Source of the DNA: Acephala macrosclerotiorum
Taxonomy: Eukaryota > Ascomycota > Leotiomycetes > Helotiales > Mollisiaceae
Direction: 5' to 3'
Assembly: GCA_014904845.1 (NCBI GenBank)
Contig: MU119323.1
Location: forward strand, 96,194 to 160,193
Length of the DNA: 64,000 nt
The first letter of the stretch is position 1. Every line of letters starts with the position of its first letter. Shown piece by piece: positions 48,153-60,639 of this stretch. A model generated the notes under the pieces. That model did not search any database. It was not told the origin of the DNA and saw nothing but the letters and a program-made list of their open reading frames with translations. Made by a program: the position numbers and the translations under genes.

Positions 48153-50382
48153 CTAGAGCATGTCTTGTTCCAGCTCAGACGAGGAGTCATCGTCCAGCTC
48201 AGGGGAATAGTCTAGCTCGGAAACATAGTCATCGCTCATCATGCGTTTAAACTCCTCGCCCAAATCCGGCAGGTCGTCAATCTGGCGTTTTAGGATCTCT
48301 GCATCTAGATCCAAGATCTTCTTCTCGTGTAGTGCGTCAGGGTCGTCGTTGTTTTGAAAGAGATGTTCTATCTCATAGCGTCGATCGGCAAGGGATTTCA
48401 TTTGTTGTCGTAGCTCGATTTGTGAACTTGGAGGCATGATGAACTGGAATATGAAATGGAAGGTTTGTTGTATGAATTTTTCATTTCTGCCGAGGTCGAA
48501 TGGGCGGCACGGGTGGGGTAACCACCATTGGCCGCCATTTTCCGGCCAGAGCTCGAAATCAAGGTGGGTGTTGATCAATGTGGTGTAAAGGAGCGCGCTC
48601 AACAGATATGCGAAGGATTTTTCACGGTTATCCGGCTGTCTGTAATGTAAAGATTGATAGAAGATCATCATAAAACCTAACAGTTTCCGAGCGTAGCTTG
48701 AGTTACTATCAAGCATTTGCGATGATTGCGATGAGACGATGGAAAAAAACCGTTTAGCCGCCTTTTTCTTGGGGGGCTTGTCGAATTCTGCGGCGATGCT
48801 TACTAATTGAGCAGAAAGTGGTGAGGGTTCGAGCTGGATGTATTCGAGTAATGCGCCTGTAAAAGGCTCGTCCGGGCCTTCATGTCGCGCTACCCAGTAT
48901 GATGCGCCATGTGACTTGGTGACCTTCTTGCTGATGGCTTCGAAGCAATCAGAGAGGTGGGAGAAGTTGATGTGTCCACTGCAATAAAGACACAGAAACG
49001 AGAAGAGTACACGGCGAAGTGCATCGTCCGGACTGATCTTCTGCCGAAGAGTAGGAGGTTGACGTGGTTGAAATCTATGATAAAGTGCGAGATATCCCGA
49101 GATGGCTTTTGAAGCAAAGAACTCTGCTCTCTCGAAGTGTGCTTCGTCGCTGAAAACTTCTGCCAGTCTTGAGGTGAGGGATAGTGTGGAGACGAACTCT
49201 TGGAAGTTGTTAGACAGGAAAGGTCCGGCAAGGTACCATTCGAGGACTGAGGGGCTAGACACTAATCTTTTGAGAAAGGCAATGTCTAGTCGGTACACAG
49301 TGCCCAGAATGGTGTCTTGAAGACCACAAAGTCGTTCGAAAAGGGCACAGTCTGCCGGAGTCCATCCGTGTGGATACATGGCTGACTGAATGAGTGCGGG
49401 ACGTTTTGTTCCAATATACTCGACGTCGTTCGTGGGAGCTTTGTGCTGGATCGTAGGAGCATTAGTGAATAAGGGAGGTGGTGGGGGTGGCATCTGCATT
49501 GAAAGAGGAATATCAATCGTGCCACGGTCTGCACTGTGATTGATGACTGAGCTGGGACCTGCAGAAAGCATAGTATCTCCCCAAGGATGATCCATTCTCA
49601 TATGGCCGAGGGACTCCACTCGCGTTGAATAGTCGCTGGATGGCTGATGCTGCGAGGCTTGAGAGGATGATATTGCAACATAATAGGCTCCAATAGCGGG
49701 ATAAGAGGTCCCAAGTTCGTCGACTTCGCTTCGAAATGGATATATGTCTGTCTCGCTGCCTGGATCCAGATTGATAGTCTCAACTTCTCGAGAACCTGGA
49801 ACCAGGTGGTTCATGTTGTGTCCTTCATTGACTGGATACTCGTCATCCGGGTAGGGTCTTGGCGTGTGGTAGGTGATTGCAGCTGGGGTTTCTAAAAGAG
49901 CAATAAGCGAAGGCCTGTGGTATCCATGAAGACTAGTACGTACCGGCGCTAGGTGACATTCCCCCAGACTCATCCATGGTCTTCCTCCTTTTGAAATTGT
50001 TAATCTTCGCTGGTGGAATGACCACACCATGATGCAGAAACTCAGTCTCCTTCCCCTCCTCCCTCGCACGCTTCTCTGCTTTAGCGACGAGTATCTTCGT
50101 GTCTTTCTCAGACAGATTTTTCTCAAAGTTCCACTGCTTCAGCTTGTCTTTCCATTTTCGTGGTCTAATAAATAAGTAACGGCTTAGCAAAAGTAATCAA
50201 TCAAATATGCAGCAAACGGAAAATACTCACGATCGCTTGAACTGATATATCTGCTCGATCATCGATATAGTTACCACTAAGGTATGGTCTTCCGCTATAT
50301 AGACCCGGAAGATTTCATCTTTGAGGGAGTCCCATTGAGCGTCATTTCGTGCTAGAGCCTTGCCCTTCAAAGGCTGATCCAT
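48153..50382 (-). CDS. Clr5-domain protein, intact
   Basis: Exons 50382-50231, 50164-49944 and 49891-48153 join in frame to 703 residues. The Clr5 domain fills the first 75 or so residues: WDSLKDEIFRVYIAEDHTL, QIYQFKRSPRKWKDKLKQW, then NFEKNLSEKDTKILVAKAEK. A basic patch (NNFKRRKTM) follows. The middle is Pro/Ser-rich and disordered. The C-terminal 400 residues form a helical region (FERLCGLQDTILGTVYRLD; GFMMIFYQSLHYRQPDN) of the kind seen after Clr5 domains, ending in an acidic tail (SELDYSPELDDDSSSELEQD). Clr5 proteins are usually described as putative regulators; DNA binding is not established from this sequence. Broken relatives lie at 1-1590 and 53340-54370. Confidence 0.9.
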
Positions 50383-51650
50383 CGAATGAGAGTCGTGCAA
50401 TTCGCGAAATTCTATGAGCTGTAGGTGCGCGAAATTCGAGAATGGAACATCAGAGTAGGAAGAACTGTAGAAAAAGCGGATGCTAAACTCAGAGGAAGGG
50501 AAGGCACTGATATTTGTGATGCTTGGAAAGAAGGCTGCAGCTCCTGTGTTGCGATGCTAGAAAGTGCAAATTAACCCCTGTTCACCTGCAGGATAACGCC
50601 ACAAGCGAAGTGGGCGGAGTTCAAAAAGTGCATTTTTTTTCTAGCACGGTTTCGAGAACCGCTGCAGGGGTTATCCAGCTGAAGTATACCTATTGATGAT
50701 ACCTCGATTGGAGCAAATTGATGCGGTAATTTCAGATTCGATAGGCCTGGAAACAGACGCCTAAAGGTGAGTCGGCCTCACGTGACACTTCCCCTTTAAA
50801 GATAGGTTGCAAAAGTTGCAAATAAGAGGGTTATATAGTCGATTACAGAATGAACTATAAACACCGTGTTCGAACACTTAGATATTGCCACTAAATCTGC
50901 AATCATTGCCACTATAGCCATGACTTGGGTCGTGGCGTTGTATCTACAAATGGACTTCAAAGCGATCAGCTGGGTGACCAACATGGTGCAAGGACTAGCT
51001 GCTGAAACAATAGACACGGGTTGATATTCTGGGGAACAATTATACTCTTAAGTGGATTGCCAGTACAAGGGTCTAATGACATGCCCGTGAGATATCTTGC
51101 AAGTCATCAACTCCACCAGCTTGACGAACCGAGCAACAACTTCGCATTAAAATTTGTCATTGAAAAAAACAGAACTTTGTCTGACACTTCCTAGGTCTGG
51201 AGTCTTGACTATTCTAATGTTGTCGCACTTGCCACTGGCCGCTTCGTAAGCTGGTCTACGGGCACACCTCGCGCCATCACAGCACCACTAGTCGCAACTT
51301 AGGAAGCGATGAATTTAATTCCATCTTACATTCTCAAAATAGTTATCAACACTCACACCGACTCCGGAAACCCTGGGCTACTAAGCCGACATATCACCGA
51401 GGATACGTTGGCGATGCTGAAGGCGTGATTGGGCGGCGTTGGCAAAGTGGGCGAAGAACCAGTCACGCAGACCGTCGCGAAAACGGCCGGATATGTCTGT
51501 GCGGGTGTGATGGTCGCTTTGGAGTTCGTAGAATTCTACTCCCAGCGGAAGATGGCCTTGTGATACTAGTGGTGGTTGATGAGGGCAACAAGTCCAAGAA
51601 TTACCATCTATACTATAAAGTGCCAGTTCAGCGTGCGAGAACGTTGTTGT
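50383..51650. other. intergenic region, decaying rightward
   Basis: 5' side of the Clr5 gene, then sequence without recognisable genes. The minus-strand frame 51017-50796 (73 residues, hydrophobic) may be a relic. Codon-like texture is lost towards 51650, where the AT block starts. Confidence 0.4.
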
Positions 51651-52044
51651 TATTATTGTTGTTATTATATTGATTTACGTTTAAAAAGTATAATAAAATT
51701 ATATTATAAAACTTTTCAAAGAGCATGGAAACGTATTAAACAAAGGATTTATATATAAAATATTATAAATATTAAAAACTTTAAAAAAAAAAAAACTTTA
51801 TAATTAAATAAATTTTAATAAAAGTATTTTAAATATACGCGAGTTAAAAAATAATAATTATAATTTTTTTCGCTAATTAAAATAAATATTATTAAAAAAA
51901 ATATATTAATTATAAAAAAGTTTTTAAAATCTTTAAAATTAAATTTTAAAAAATTTAATAAAATTATTTCGCGTTAAAAGTTTTTTTTTTAAATAAATTT
52001 AATAATAATAATAATGTATAAAAAATTTAATATTAATTTTTTTC

Positions 52045-52139
<95 letters not shown>

Positions 52140-52500
52140 TATAATATTTATTAATTTAAATATAAATTTTTTTATAAATATAAATAAATACAAATTTAAT
52201 CAAAAAAAAAATATAATATCGTAAAAAGCAATATATTAATACAATTAATCAAATTATAATTCGAGCGTAATCGAGTTTATAATAAATAAAAAAAGTTATA
52301 ATAACAATCGAAATCGCGAGAAAATATTAATAAAAAAGTTTTTTCGTTTATTATTGTAATTCAATTTCAGTTTTAAGATTTTATTGCAGTTCGTAAGTTG
52401 CTTAATTTAATCTGCAAAGCAAATTAAATTTTTTAAAAATTATAAGTTCGTAAAGAATACTCGCAGAGTAAAACTCTGTTTCTAACAAGTGTTAAATCGA
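51651..52500. repeat. AT-collapsed (RIP-like) block
   Basis: About 850 bp of A+T-dominated sequence with rare CG dinucleotides, ending rather sharply near 52500, where normal base composition returns. A long poly-T tract is embedded. No coding signal is left. Confidence 0.75.
52048..52137. repeat. poly(T) tract, 90 nt
   Basis: An uninterrupted run of 90 T, preceded by TTTCGAG. On the minus strand it is poly(A), which could be the tail of a non-LTR retroelement or retrocopy; slippage and assembly error are the alternatives. Confidence 0.9.
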
Positions 52501-52918
52501 AGTCCCCCGCGTGCGAGAACGTTGGAACACTGGAAAGAGCTGTGGACGACGACCCAGGCTTGACAAGTCCAGAGGCCCCAGGCGGTAAAACATGTCGATG
52601 TGCAAATTTCCTAACGGTTGAAGATTATATTTTGAGAAGTTTTGAAATTTCAATGATTTATAAAGCGAACGTCTGCTAGCTGTTGTTCACCCGTGACTTT
52701 TTTCTTCTTTGTGTACAAGATATGTTTCTGAGCATACCATTCATGTTAGGCAGCCGATGTATAAATCACTCTGCATCCCGAAACTGTTCTCGTTGTAGGG
52801 CTTACGAATACCAGCAATAACAAAACGAACGTAAGAATGATCTAATGCATCGTCTCCAGGCGCTTCTAAAACAGTACCTCGAATTTCAGTCAATTGCAGA
52901 CTTCAACATATAGTTCTA

Positions 52919-53122
52919 GGCTCAATGCTGATGCGTATCGGGCTTGACACCACTAATCGTGATTGCGCAGCAGCTTTTTTGCTCGCAATTGCGAAAAGCG
53001 CACCACTATACTCAAAGATGGGATTCAAATAAGTAGATAGATTTAAAGTCAATACCAAACCTTACGGAGGAGAGGGTATCGTAGCGTATTTATGTATGAT
53101 TAGGAAGCCTCCTACTAGATGA
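52919..53122 (+). pseudogene. GNAT acetyltransferase C-terminal fragment
   Basis: One frame reads GSMLMRIGLDTTNRD, FLLAIAKSAPLYSKMGFK, stop (TAA at 53030-53032), then VDRFKVNTKPYGGEGIVAYL and IRKPPTR before its end. This matches the last 70 residues or so of the intact GNAT at 7181-7982 (SAPLYSKMGFK against GAPLYSKVGFK; PYGGEGIVAYL against PYGGEGIVSYL). The stop replaces the Glu after GFK. The N-terminal two thirds are missing, so it is a truncated, dead paralogue. It is on the opposite strand to the intact copy. Confidence 0.88.
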
Positions 53123-53339
53123 AAGAACTCCGTCTCGCTCAACCATCTCTCAAACTGTCAAAATGATCACTTTTAGGGGGCAAAAGAGTGCAGAAAGTCC
53201 TTGATTCTACCAGAGATCTAGAGGACACCTTTTAATCGTAGACTCCTAAAACACTAAATGTTCCACGCCAATTCGCGTGATTTAGGGCATCCCAGACCAC
53301 CATTTGGACACAAACCGCGTCGCTCTCGCTCATCTTTCC
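53123..53339. other. short spacer between two gene fragments
   Basis: The acetyltransferase fragment and the Clr5-family-like fragment face each other here with their C-terminal ends. No other feature is seen. Confidence 0.4.
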
Positions 53340-54370
53340 CTATTTGTAATGACCACAATCTCCAACAAGGAAATGCAAATTTTCGCGAGGGATGTAAACA
53401 CCAATACCACCGAATGTCTTTGCCAATCGCTCGACGTTCCAGTTCATCCCTTTAAGATGATGTCTCCAGGTCCAGAAAATCAAATTCCATCCAGCATCCT
53501 CAGACCGCTCGAAAAGGTCGATTACAGCACTGATGGCGATCTCAGAATTGGTCTTTACTGCTGACTCCTTCGTGTCCATCTCATCCAGAACTTGCGTGAG
53601 CGAAAGCAGAAGAATTGTGACCCAGTCGCGACAAGAATTGCAGGTCTTGACAGATGTAGAAGACTTGAGCGCGGATAGCAGGCCGGTTACGCATCTTTGG
53701 AAATGCTTACTACGAAAATGACGAATTGCGAGGAGGAAGTACATCTCGGTCGTTTGCGTGGGCTTAAAGATGTGTACCAGAAAGGATGTGGGATGGTTTT
53801 CAATGTAATCGGTAATCTGATAGGTATAGTCTGGATCTAGTCTTGTAGAGATATCGAGATCTACAAACTCCAATCACGCCCTTAAATGGGCTTAAAGAGA
53901 AATAAAATCAATCCCCCGAGCAAATCGACCATATATTGCTTGCCATTCATGTGGAGACACAAGTTTCTGATGGGATTCTCGGAGGATGTCTGCTGCTGAT
54001 AGAGGGGGATAGGATGGACGAGTTCTCATATCCGAGACTTTGTCGATTTCCGACAAGAAGGCAAGCTTCAGATGTTCTATCGCCTTTTCGTAGAAGACTC
54101 CAAGATGAAACCACCAGCCAAGAAGGCATGATCTGTAGCGAAAATCTGGGAAGGTAACAAAATGAGCCATCATTCTAGCTGCGATGAAGACCCTGTCGTG
54201 ATATCTATCGTCGTCATTGTTGGCGATCAAAGCTTGAGCTAGGAGCTGAAGAAGATCCTTACAAAGTGCAACGTGATCCAGTGAGAAGCCACTGAGTCGA
54301 AAGTGGTTGCAAATGATGCTAATAAAGGCCGTGGATTCTGGATTTCGAAAAGCAAGCGTATGAATTTATT
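53340..54370 (-). pseudogene. C-terminal part of a Clr5-family-like gene, truncated and broken
   Basis: Reading leftward from about 54368 one frame stays open to 53340 (about 340 codons) apart from a TAA at 53892-53894 and a TGA about five codons on. It begins TLAFRNPESTAFISIICNHF and includes HDRVFIAARMMAHFVTFPDF and GWWFHLGVFYEKAIEHLKLA. LAIRHFRSKHFQRCVTGLLSA, followed by a CxxC, resembles SAAQYFHRRGELEKFVQYLI with its CxxC in the broken Clr5 gene at the left edge. I infer the same family. The 5' part is cut exactly where the large AT block begins, so a repeat insertion or RIP spreading removed it. Both stops could come from C-to-T or G-to-A changes. Confidence 0.6.
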
Positions 54371-54569
54371 TGCAAAGTAACAAGTGAAACGATTTCGAGT
54401 AATTTTAAGCTCGTAGTATTTGAAAGTTGCCGTTTCGTATAAAGGCTAAAGTTTTATAATTAATACGATATTATTTTTATATTAAAATATAATATTTAAA
54501 ATTTCGTTTAAGTTTTTTTATATTGAAAAAATTATTTATATTGAATTATATAATTAAAAATAAAAAAAA

Positions 54570-54666
54570 ATTATAAAAATTATAAAAATTATAAAAATTA
54601 TAAAAATTATAAAAATTATAAAAATTATAAAAATTATAAAAATTATAAAAATTATAAAAATTATAT
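54570..54666. repeat. TTATAAAAA nonamer array, about 10-11 copies
   Basis: The 9-mer TTATAAAAA repeats with almost no change across about 97 bp, unlike its surroundings. The uniformity suggests recent slippage expansion after the block had become AT-rich. Confidence 0.9.
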
Positions 54667-57180
54667 AATAATTATTTTAAATATAATTTTATTTATATAT
54701 ATACGATTTTTATTATAAACAAAATTTGAAAAAATATTTTTTAAATAATATTATTTAATTTTATATAATTATTTTAATATTATTATTTTTTAAGTTTTTT
54801 ATAAATAATTAATTTTAAAAATAATATTAATAACGTATTTTTTAATATATAATTTTTATTTATTTATTATAAAATAATAATTAAAATAAATTTTTTTATA
54901 AAAAAATAATATAAATAAAAATAAATTTTTAAAATAATTTTTATTTAAAAATTTATATTTTTAAATTATTAAATTAAATTTTAATTTAAAAATTAAAATT
55001 AATAAATAATTTTTTTAATAAAGAATATTTATATTTTAATTATATTATTAATTTTTTTTAAAAGTGTTTTTATAAATAATAAAAATATATAATTTTAAAA
55101 AATAAATTTTTTTTTTTAAAATAATATAATAATATATATAAAAATTATAAAATTATTTTAAAAATTAAAAAAATACAATTTATAAAAAATAAATTTAATT
55201 TATAATAAAATAAAATATTAAAAATTATTTGAAAATTTTTTGATATAATGTTTTAAAATGTTTTCTTATAAATATAATTAAAAATATTATTAAATAAATA
55301 TAAAATTTTTATATAAAATTATTAATTAATAATAAAAACGTATATAAATTTATTTAATTAAATATTTAAAAAATTAATTATATAAAACAAATTAAATAAA
55401 TAATATTAAAAATACGTATTTATAAATATTTAAATATTATAAAATTTTTTTTTTTTAAATATTATTAATAATTTATTATTTTTTATTTTATTTAAATTAT
55501 TTATAAAAAAAATAAAATTAATTTATTTTTTTATAAAAATATAAAACTTTATATAATATATTATAATTATTTAAAAAAAAAATAATAAAAAATAATATTA
55601 TATATAATAATTAATAAAACGAATAATATTATTTTAAATATTTTAAACGAATAAAAAATAAAAAAAAATTAATTATAAATATTATTATTAAAAAACAATT
55701 AATAATATTATAATTTTTAAAATTATTTATATTTAAAAAAAATAAAAATAAAAAAATATTTAAAAATTAAATTATAATAATAAATTTTATAAAACGATTA
55801 AAAAAAAAACGAAAAAAAAAAAATAAATAAATATAAATTAATTAAATTTCTTTTTTAATTTAAAATTATTTAATATAATATATAAATTTAAATTTAAAAA
55901 AATTATAATTTATTAATACAATTAATAAAATTAATTTAAATAATTTAAAAAATAAAAAATATATAAAATATTTATTATTATAAATTGTTTTAATATTAAA
56001 AAAATTATATTTTATTTTTAAATAATTAATATTTAATTAAATTTTATTTATATTAAAACAATTTAATATATAATATAATAAAATTATATTTTTAATTATA
56101 ATAAAAATATTTTAAAAATAATAATAATTTTTAATTATAAATTTATTAATTAATTAATACGATTATAAAAATAAATTTAATTATTTTAAAAAATATTAAT
56201 ATAATTTTTTAAAAAATTTATTAAATATAATTAATTTATTTTAAATATTTAAAATAAAATATAATAATTTTTATAAATAATAATATTATTTTTAAATAAT
56301 ATAAAAATTAAAATAAAATAATTTAATTAATTTATTAAAAATTTTATAATATAAACAATTATATAATAATTTTAAATTAATATATAATCGATTTAATATA
56401 TAATTATATAAAATTTATAAACAATTTAAAATTTAATTAAATATTATTAAATTTTAAATTTTCAATTATTTTATTAATTCGTTATTTTATAAAATAATAA
56501 AAATAATAATTATAAAATCATTGAATATATTTTTATTTTAAATATTAAAATTAATAATAAAATAATTATTTTATATTTCGAATTATTTATAAATTAATAA
56601 TTATATTTTTAATATTATTAATAATTTTTAATTAAAAATAATTATTTAATTTAAAAAAAAATAATAATTAAAATTTCAAAAAATTTTTTTTTTTAAAAAT
56701 TATAAAAAAAAATTAAATATTTAATATTTTTAAATTTTTAATTAATAATAAATCGATTAAAAAATTTAAAAACGAAATAAATATTAATATTAAATAAATA
56801 TTAAAAAAACTTTTAAATTTATTAATTTTTATTATTTAATAAAATTAAAAACTTTAAAACTTTTTATAAAAATATTTTTATAAAGTTTATAAAATAAAAT
56901 ATATATTAAATATTAAAAAAAAAAATCGTTTATTAATTAATTCGTTTATAAATCGACGAATAAATTTTTTTTTTAATATAAAAAAATATTTTATTATTAT
57001 TAATTATTTGTTTTAAAAATTAATATTAATTTTTATTAAATTATATATTATTTACATAATACGAATTATTTTAATTATAAACGATATTATTTAAATTTAA
57101 TTAAAATATTTAAATTATATATAATTAATAAATAAATTAAAATTTAATTAAATATTAAATAAAATAATTTAAATTAATTA

Positions 57181-57269
57181 TAATAATTTAAAATAAAAAA
57201 TAAAAATTTTAAAAATTTTTTTTTTTAATATAAAACTTTAAAAATATATTTTTATTTTAAATATTAAAA
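57181..57269. repeat. direct repeat, left copy (possible LTR part)
   Basis: It begins TAATAATTTAAAATAAAAAA and matches 61447-61537 at most positions. Differences are largely transitions (for example AATAAAA against AACGAAA, ATATTTTT against GCGTTTTT). The pair brackets the copia-like zone. Low complexity makes the match only moderately convincing. Confidence 0.5.
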
Positions 57270-57400
57270 CGTTTATTTAATATTAAATATTTTTATAATT
57301 ATATAATTTTCGAAAAAAATTTTAAAAAGTTTTTTTTTTAAAAATTATATATTAAATAAAATAATTTAAATTAATTATATGAGTACAATATTAGTTTAAT

Positions 57401-57455
57401 AGTCACGTGCGATACTAGGCCAGATCGGGACTAGCGCCGCTTGCGCTAGAGTTGA
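57401..57455. other. GC-normal island with perfect hairpin inside the AT block
   Basis: About 55 bp of normal composition (GTCACGTGCGATACTAGGCC then GATCGGGACTAG) in otherwise very AT-rich DNA. CTAGCGC (57431-57437) and GCGCTAG (57443-57449) form a 7-bp stem around CGCTT. It lies at the left edge of the copia-like zone, where an LTR end or primer-binding region would be expected. It contains CA and TG sites that RIP would normally hit. Confidence 0.75.
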
Positions 57456-60400
57456 GATTATATTTTTCAATTTTTGCGCGTTTACTAGATTTAGAACTAA
57501 TAATCAATAAACGAATTATTCAATTTATTTGTTTATTTCGTTTTTGATTTATTATTAGTAATAAATATTTTTAGTAATATTAATACTAATTAGTAATTGT
57601 TCAATTAATTACAAAACAATTAGATTTCTATTTAAAAAAAACTGATTTACAAAAAAATTTTTTTTTTTTAAATAGTTTGCTTTTTGTAAGAAAGTATTTA
57701 AAATAATCAATATATTTTCGAAAAAACGAGAATCTACAAGAATTCTCTTGTAGAAACGCGTTAAAAATATTGAAACTATTAAAAACTTAAAAAGAATAAT
57801 ATGAGAACGATTTTAAGTTTACATTTATTTTTCAAGTTTGTATTTACTACGTAAAACAACAACGTTTACGAAAGACGAATAAAAAAACGCGAAAGCGATT
57901 TTAAATTTATATTAATTTATTTGAATTTACATTAAAAACGAATTCTCAAAAGAAATTTTGCGTTTTTGCTCGTTATTTGATTAAAAGTATATAAATATTA
58001 ATAATAATATTTATTTGAACTCGAATTAAAATTTTCAATTTTTTTATTATTTATTGTATAATTATTTTTTAAAATAGCGAATTTACTTAAAATCAAATTT
58101 TTTTATAATAAAAATAAATAAAAAAAAAATTTCGATTTTATGAACAATAGAAATTTTAATAAAATAATATTAAATAAATATATTTTTTATCGTTTTAAAA
58201 TATATAAAGAAAAAAAATACTTTAATTGCAATTTATAAAAATACTTTTAAAAAAACTTTGAAAGTTACTTACAAAAGATTTTACATTTAATATATAAAGA
58301 TTTTATGCGTTATTTACGAGACTTTTTATGCATTTATAGAATCTAAATATTGAAAGATAAAAAGTTTATTATTAATAATTTAAAAAAAGTTTTTTAATGA
58401 AAAGAGTTTTATAAATAAATATAAATAAAAATTATCGATTAATTGAAAAATAGAGATTTCTTCTCTCGATAAAATCGATCAATTCAATTAATAAATCAAA
58501 ATATTTCAATACTAGTATTCAATAATTAAAGTATAATTACTTTCACGATTTCAATTACTAGTACGAATTTCCTTATTACGAATACGATTATTTCTACGAA
58601 TATTTTTTATATTCTTTTTATTGCAATTTTTTTTACAAATACGAATTTGTTTAATATAATACAAAATACTCAATTTATTCACTAGTAATTTTTTTAACAA
58701 TAATCGAATCAATATAATAATCTATAAAATATTTTTATTAAATTACTTATAAACTTAGTAAAGATTTATATTGATAATAAAAAATATAATAAAAAGTTAT
58801 ACGATATTTTTAATTGCAAACTATCGATTTTTTATAATTATTGTAATAAAATCGAATTATTTTAAGATTAATACAATAAAACATTTTTTATTAGTTTTAT
58901 AAAACGTATAAACGCGTTTTATTTCAATAGATTTCTAAAAAGAAATTTCGATTTTATTATATTAATAACAATAATAAAAATTTATTTCGAGATTGAAAAA
59001 AATCGCTAATTATATATATTTTTATAAAGAAAAACAACTTTAGTAAAAATTATTACAATTAATCTAATAAAAATTAAATTAAAATATTTATAAATACTTT
59101 TCAATTAATTTCAAAAAATTCAATTAAACTTATTATTAAAATATTAAACGAAATATGACTTGTGAAATCAAATTATTAATACTTATTAAAATATTAAAAA
59201 GTGTAATTTTATTTTCTATAAATCTATTAATACTTTTAAAAGCGTTTACATTAAATTGTAATCAATAGTAAATATTGTAACGCGATCACGTAAAACATAA
59301 TAATATAATTTAAATTTTATTTTTTAAAATTCAAAAAAAAACGAACTCGATTAAAATTAAATTGATTATATTTATAGAGAATGAAATAAAGAACGCGATC
59401 GAGTATAAAGTCGAGAATATTGAAATCGAAAATTTTTTCGAGATAAATATCGTAAAAATCATAGATTTTAAGAAAGATTATATCAAAAAAAATACTATAT
59501 TTGTAGTAAATCGAAATATTGATTAATAAAATATATAATAAAAAAGTAATAATAACTATATACAAAATTTCAATAATAAATTTAATATACAATAGATCGA
59601 GATATTATAATAGTTTATTATTAGAATTTTCTCGTTAAAATCGAGAGAATAGAAAATTTATCGAAAAATAATCAAATAATAAAAATTGATTAATTACTAA
59701 TAAATATAGAAATGAAAAACGAGAATGAAAATTATTTTATCGAGTTTAGAAAAGTCGATAGTACGCAAACAATAATTATTTTAAATAATTAGTTTACTCG
59801 TTATATTATTACGAGAAAGAATATATTTAATATTTTATTATTATAATTTGAATTATTTGAATCAAATCAATATTCATTTTTTATTTTTGAAAATTGATAT
59901 TTTTTAAAAGTTTTTCAAGAAATTATATTGAATAATAAAATCGTCAAAGTATTAATTATTGATTAATCGCAATTTATAGTACTACGAAAACTTGATACTA
60001 GCGTTCAATTAAATGTATTTACGATTAGAATTTATAAGATTCACTTTAGTAAAAATATTGTTTTATTACAAAAAACTATTCAAATCAATATTTTATTAAA
60101 TATTATTACTTTTTATATTATTTTTACAAATACATTTTTTTTATTCTATATTTAAAATATAAATACTATAAATATAAAATTCGACAATTTAAAGAATATT
60201 TTGATTCAAAGAAATAAAATCGTTTTTATTATAAAAAAATAAAACTATTTATAAATATTATTGTATTAATCAAAAAAAAGTTTAATTTAAAATCATTTTA
60301 TTAATATAGAATTATATTAATTGTATAAACGTTTTGATTATTTATCGATACAATGTTTTATAAGAGTTTTTCAACGAATTAATCATAATATAAATACTAA

Positions 60401-60639
60401 ATATTATTACTACTATCAAATATATAAATAATTACTTGAAAAATTCAAATTTATTTTATAAAATAATTATAAATTCAATTATTTGATTATTATCGACGTT
60501 TTATATTTAAATAGAAAATCAATTTTACAAATAATAAACTCGTTTACAATATTTCAAATTACTAAATTTATAAAAAATATATTTACAAAAACAATATAAA
60601 ATACACTACGTATATATTAAATCGATACATATTAAAAAC

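Noticed and set aside
51999..52193. Minus-strand frame of mostly lysine
   Set aside because: It is the translation of the poly-T tract and AT-rich flanks, not a gene.
54570..54666. Nonamer array as a telomere or CRISPR
   Set aside because: The unit is pure A+T, has no spacers and is not a telomeric TTAGGG-type repeat.
59317..59592. Minus-strand hydrophobic frame of 91 residues in the AT block
   Set aside because: Its Ile/Tyr/Phe-only composition follows from A+T bias; the readable element words are on the plus strand.
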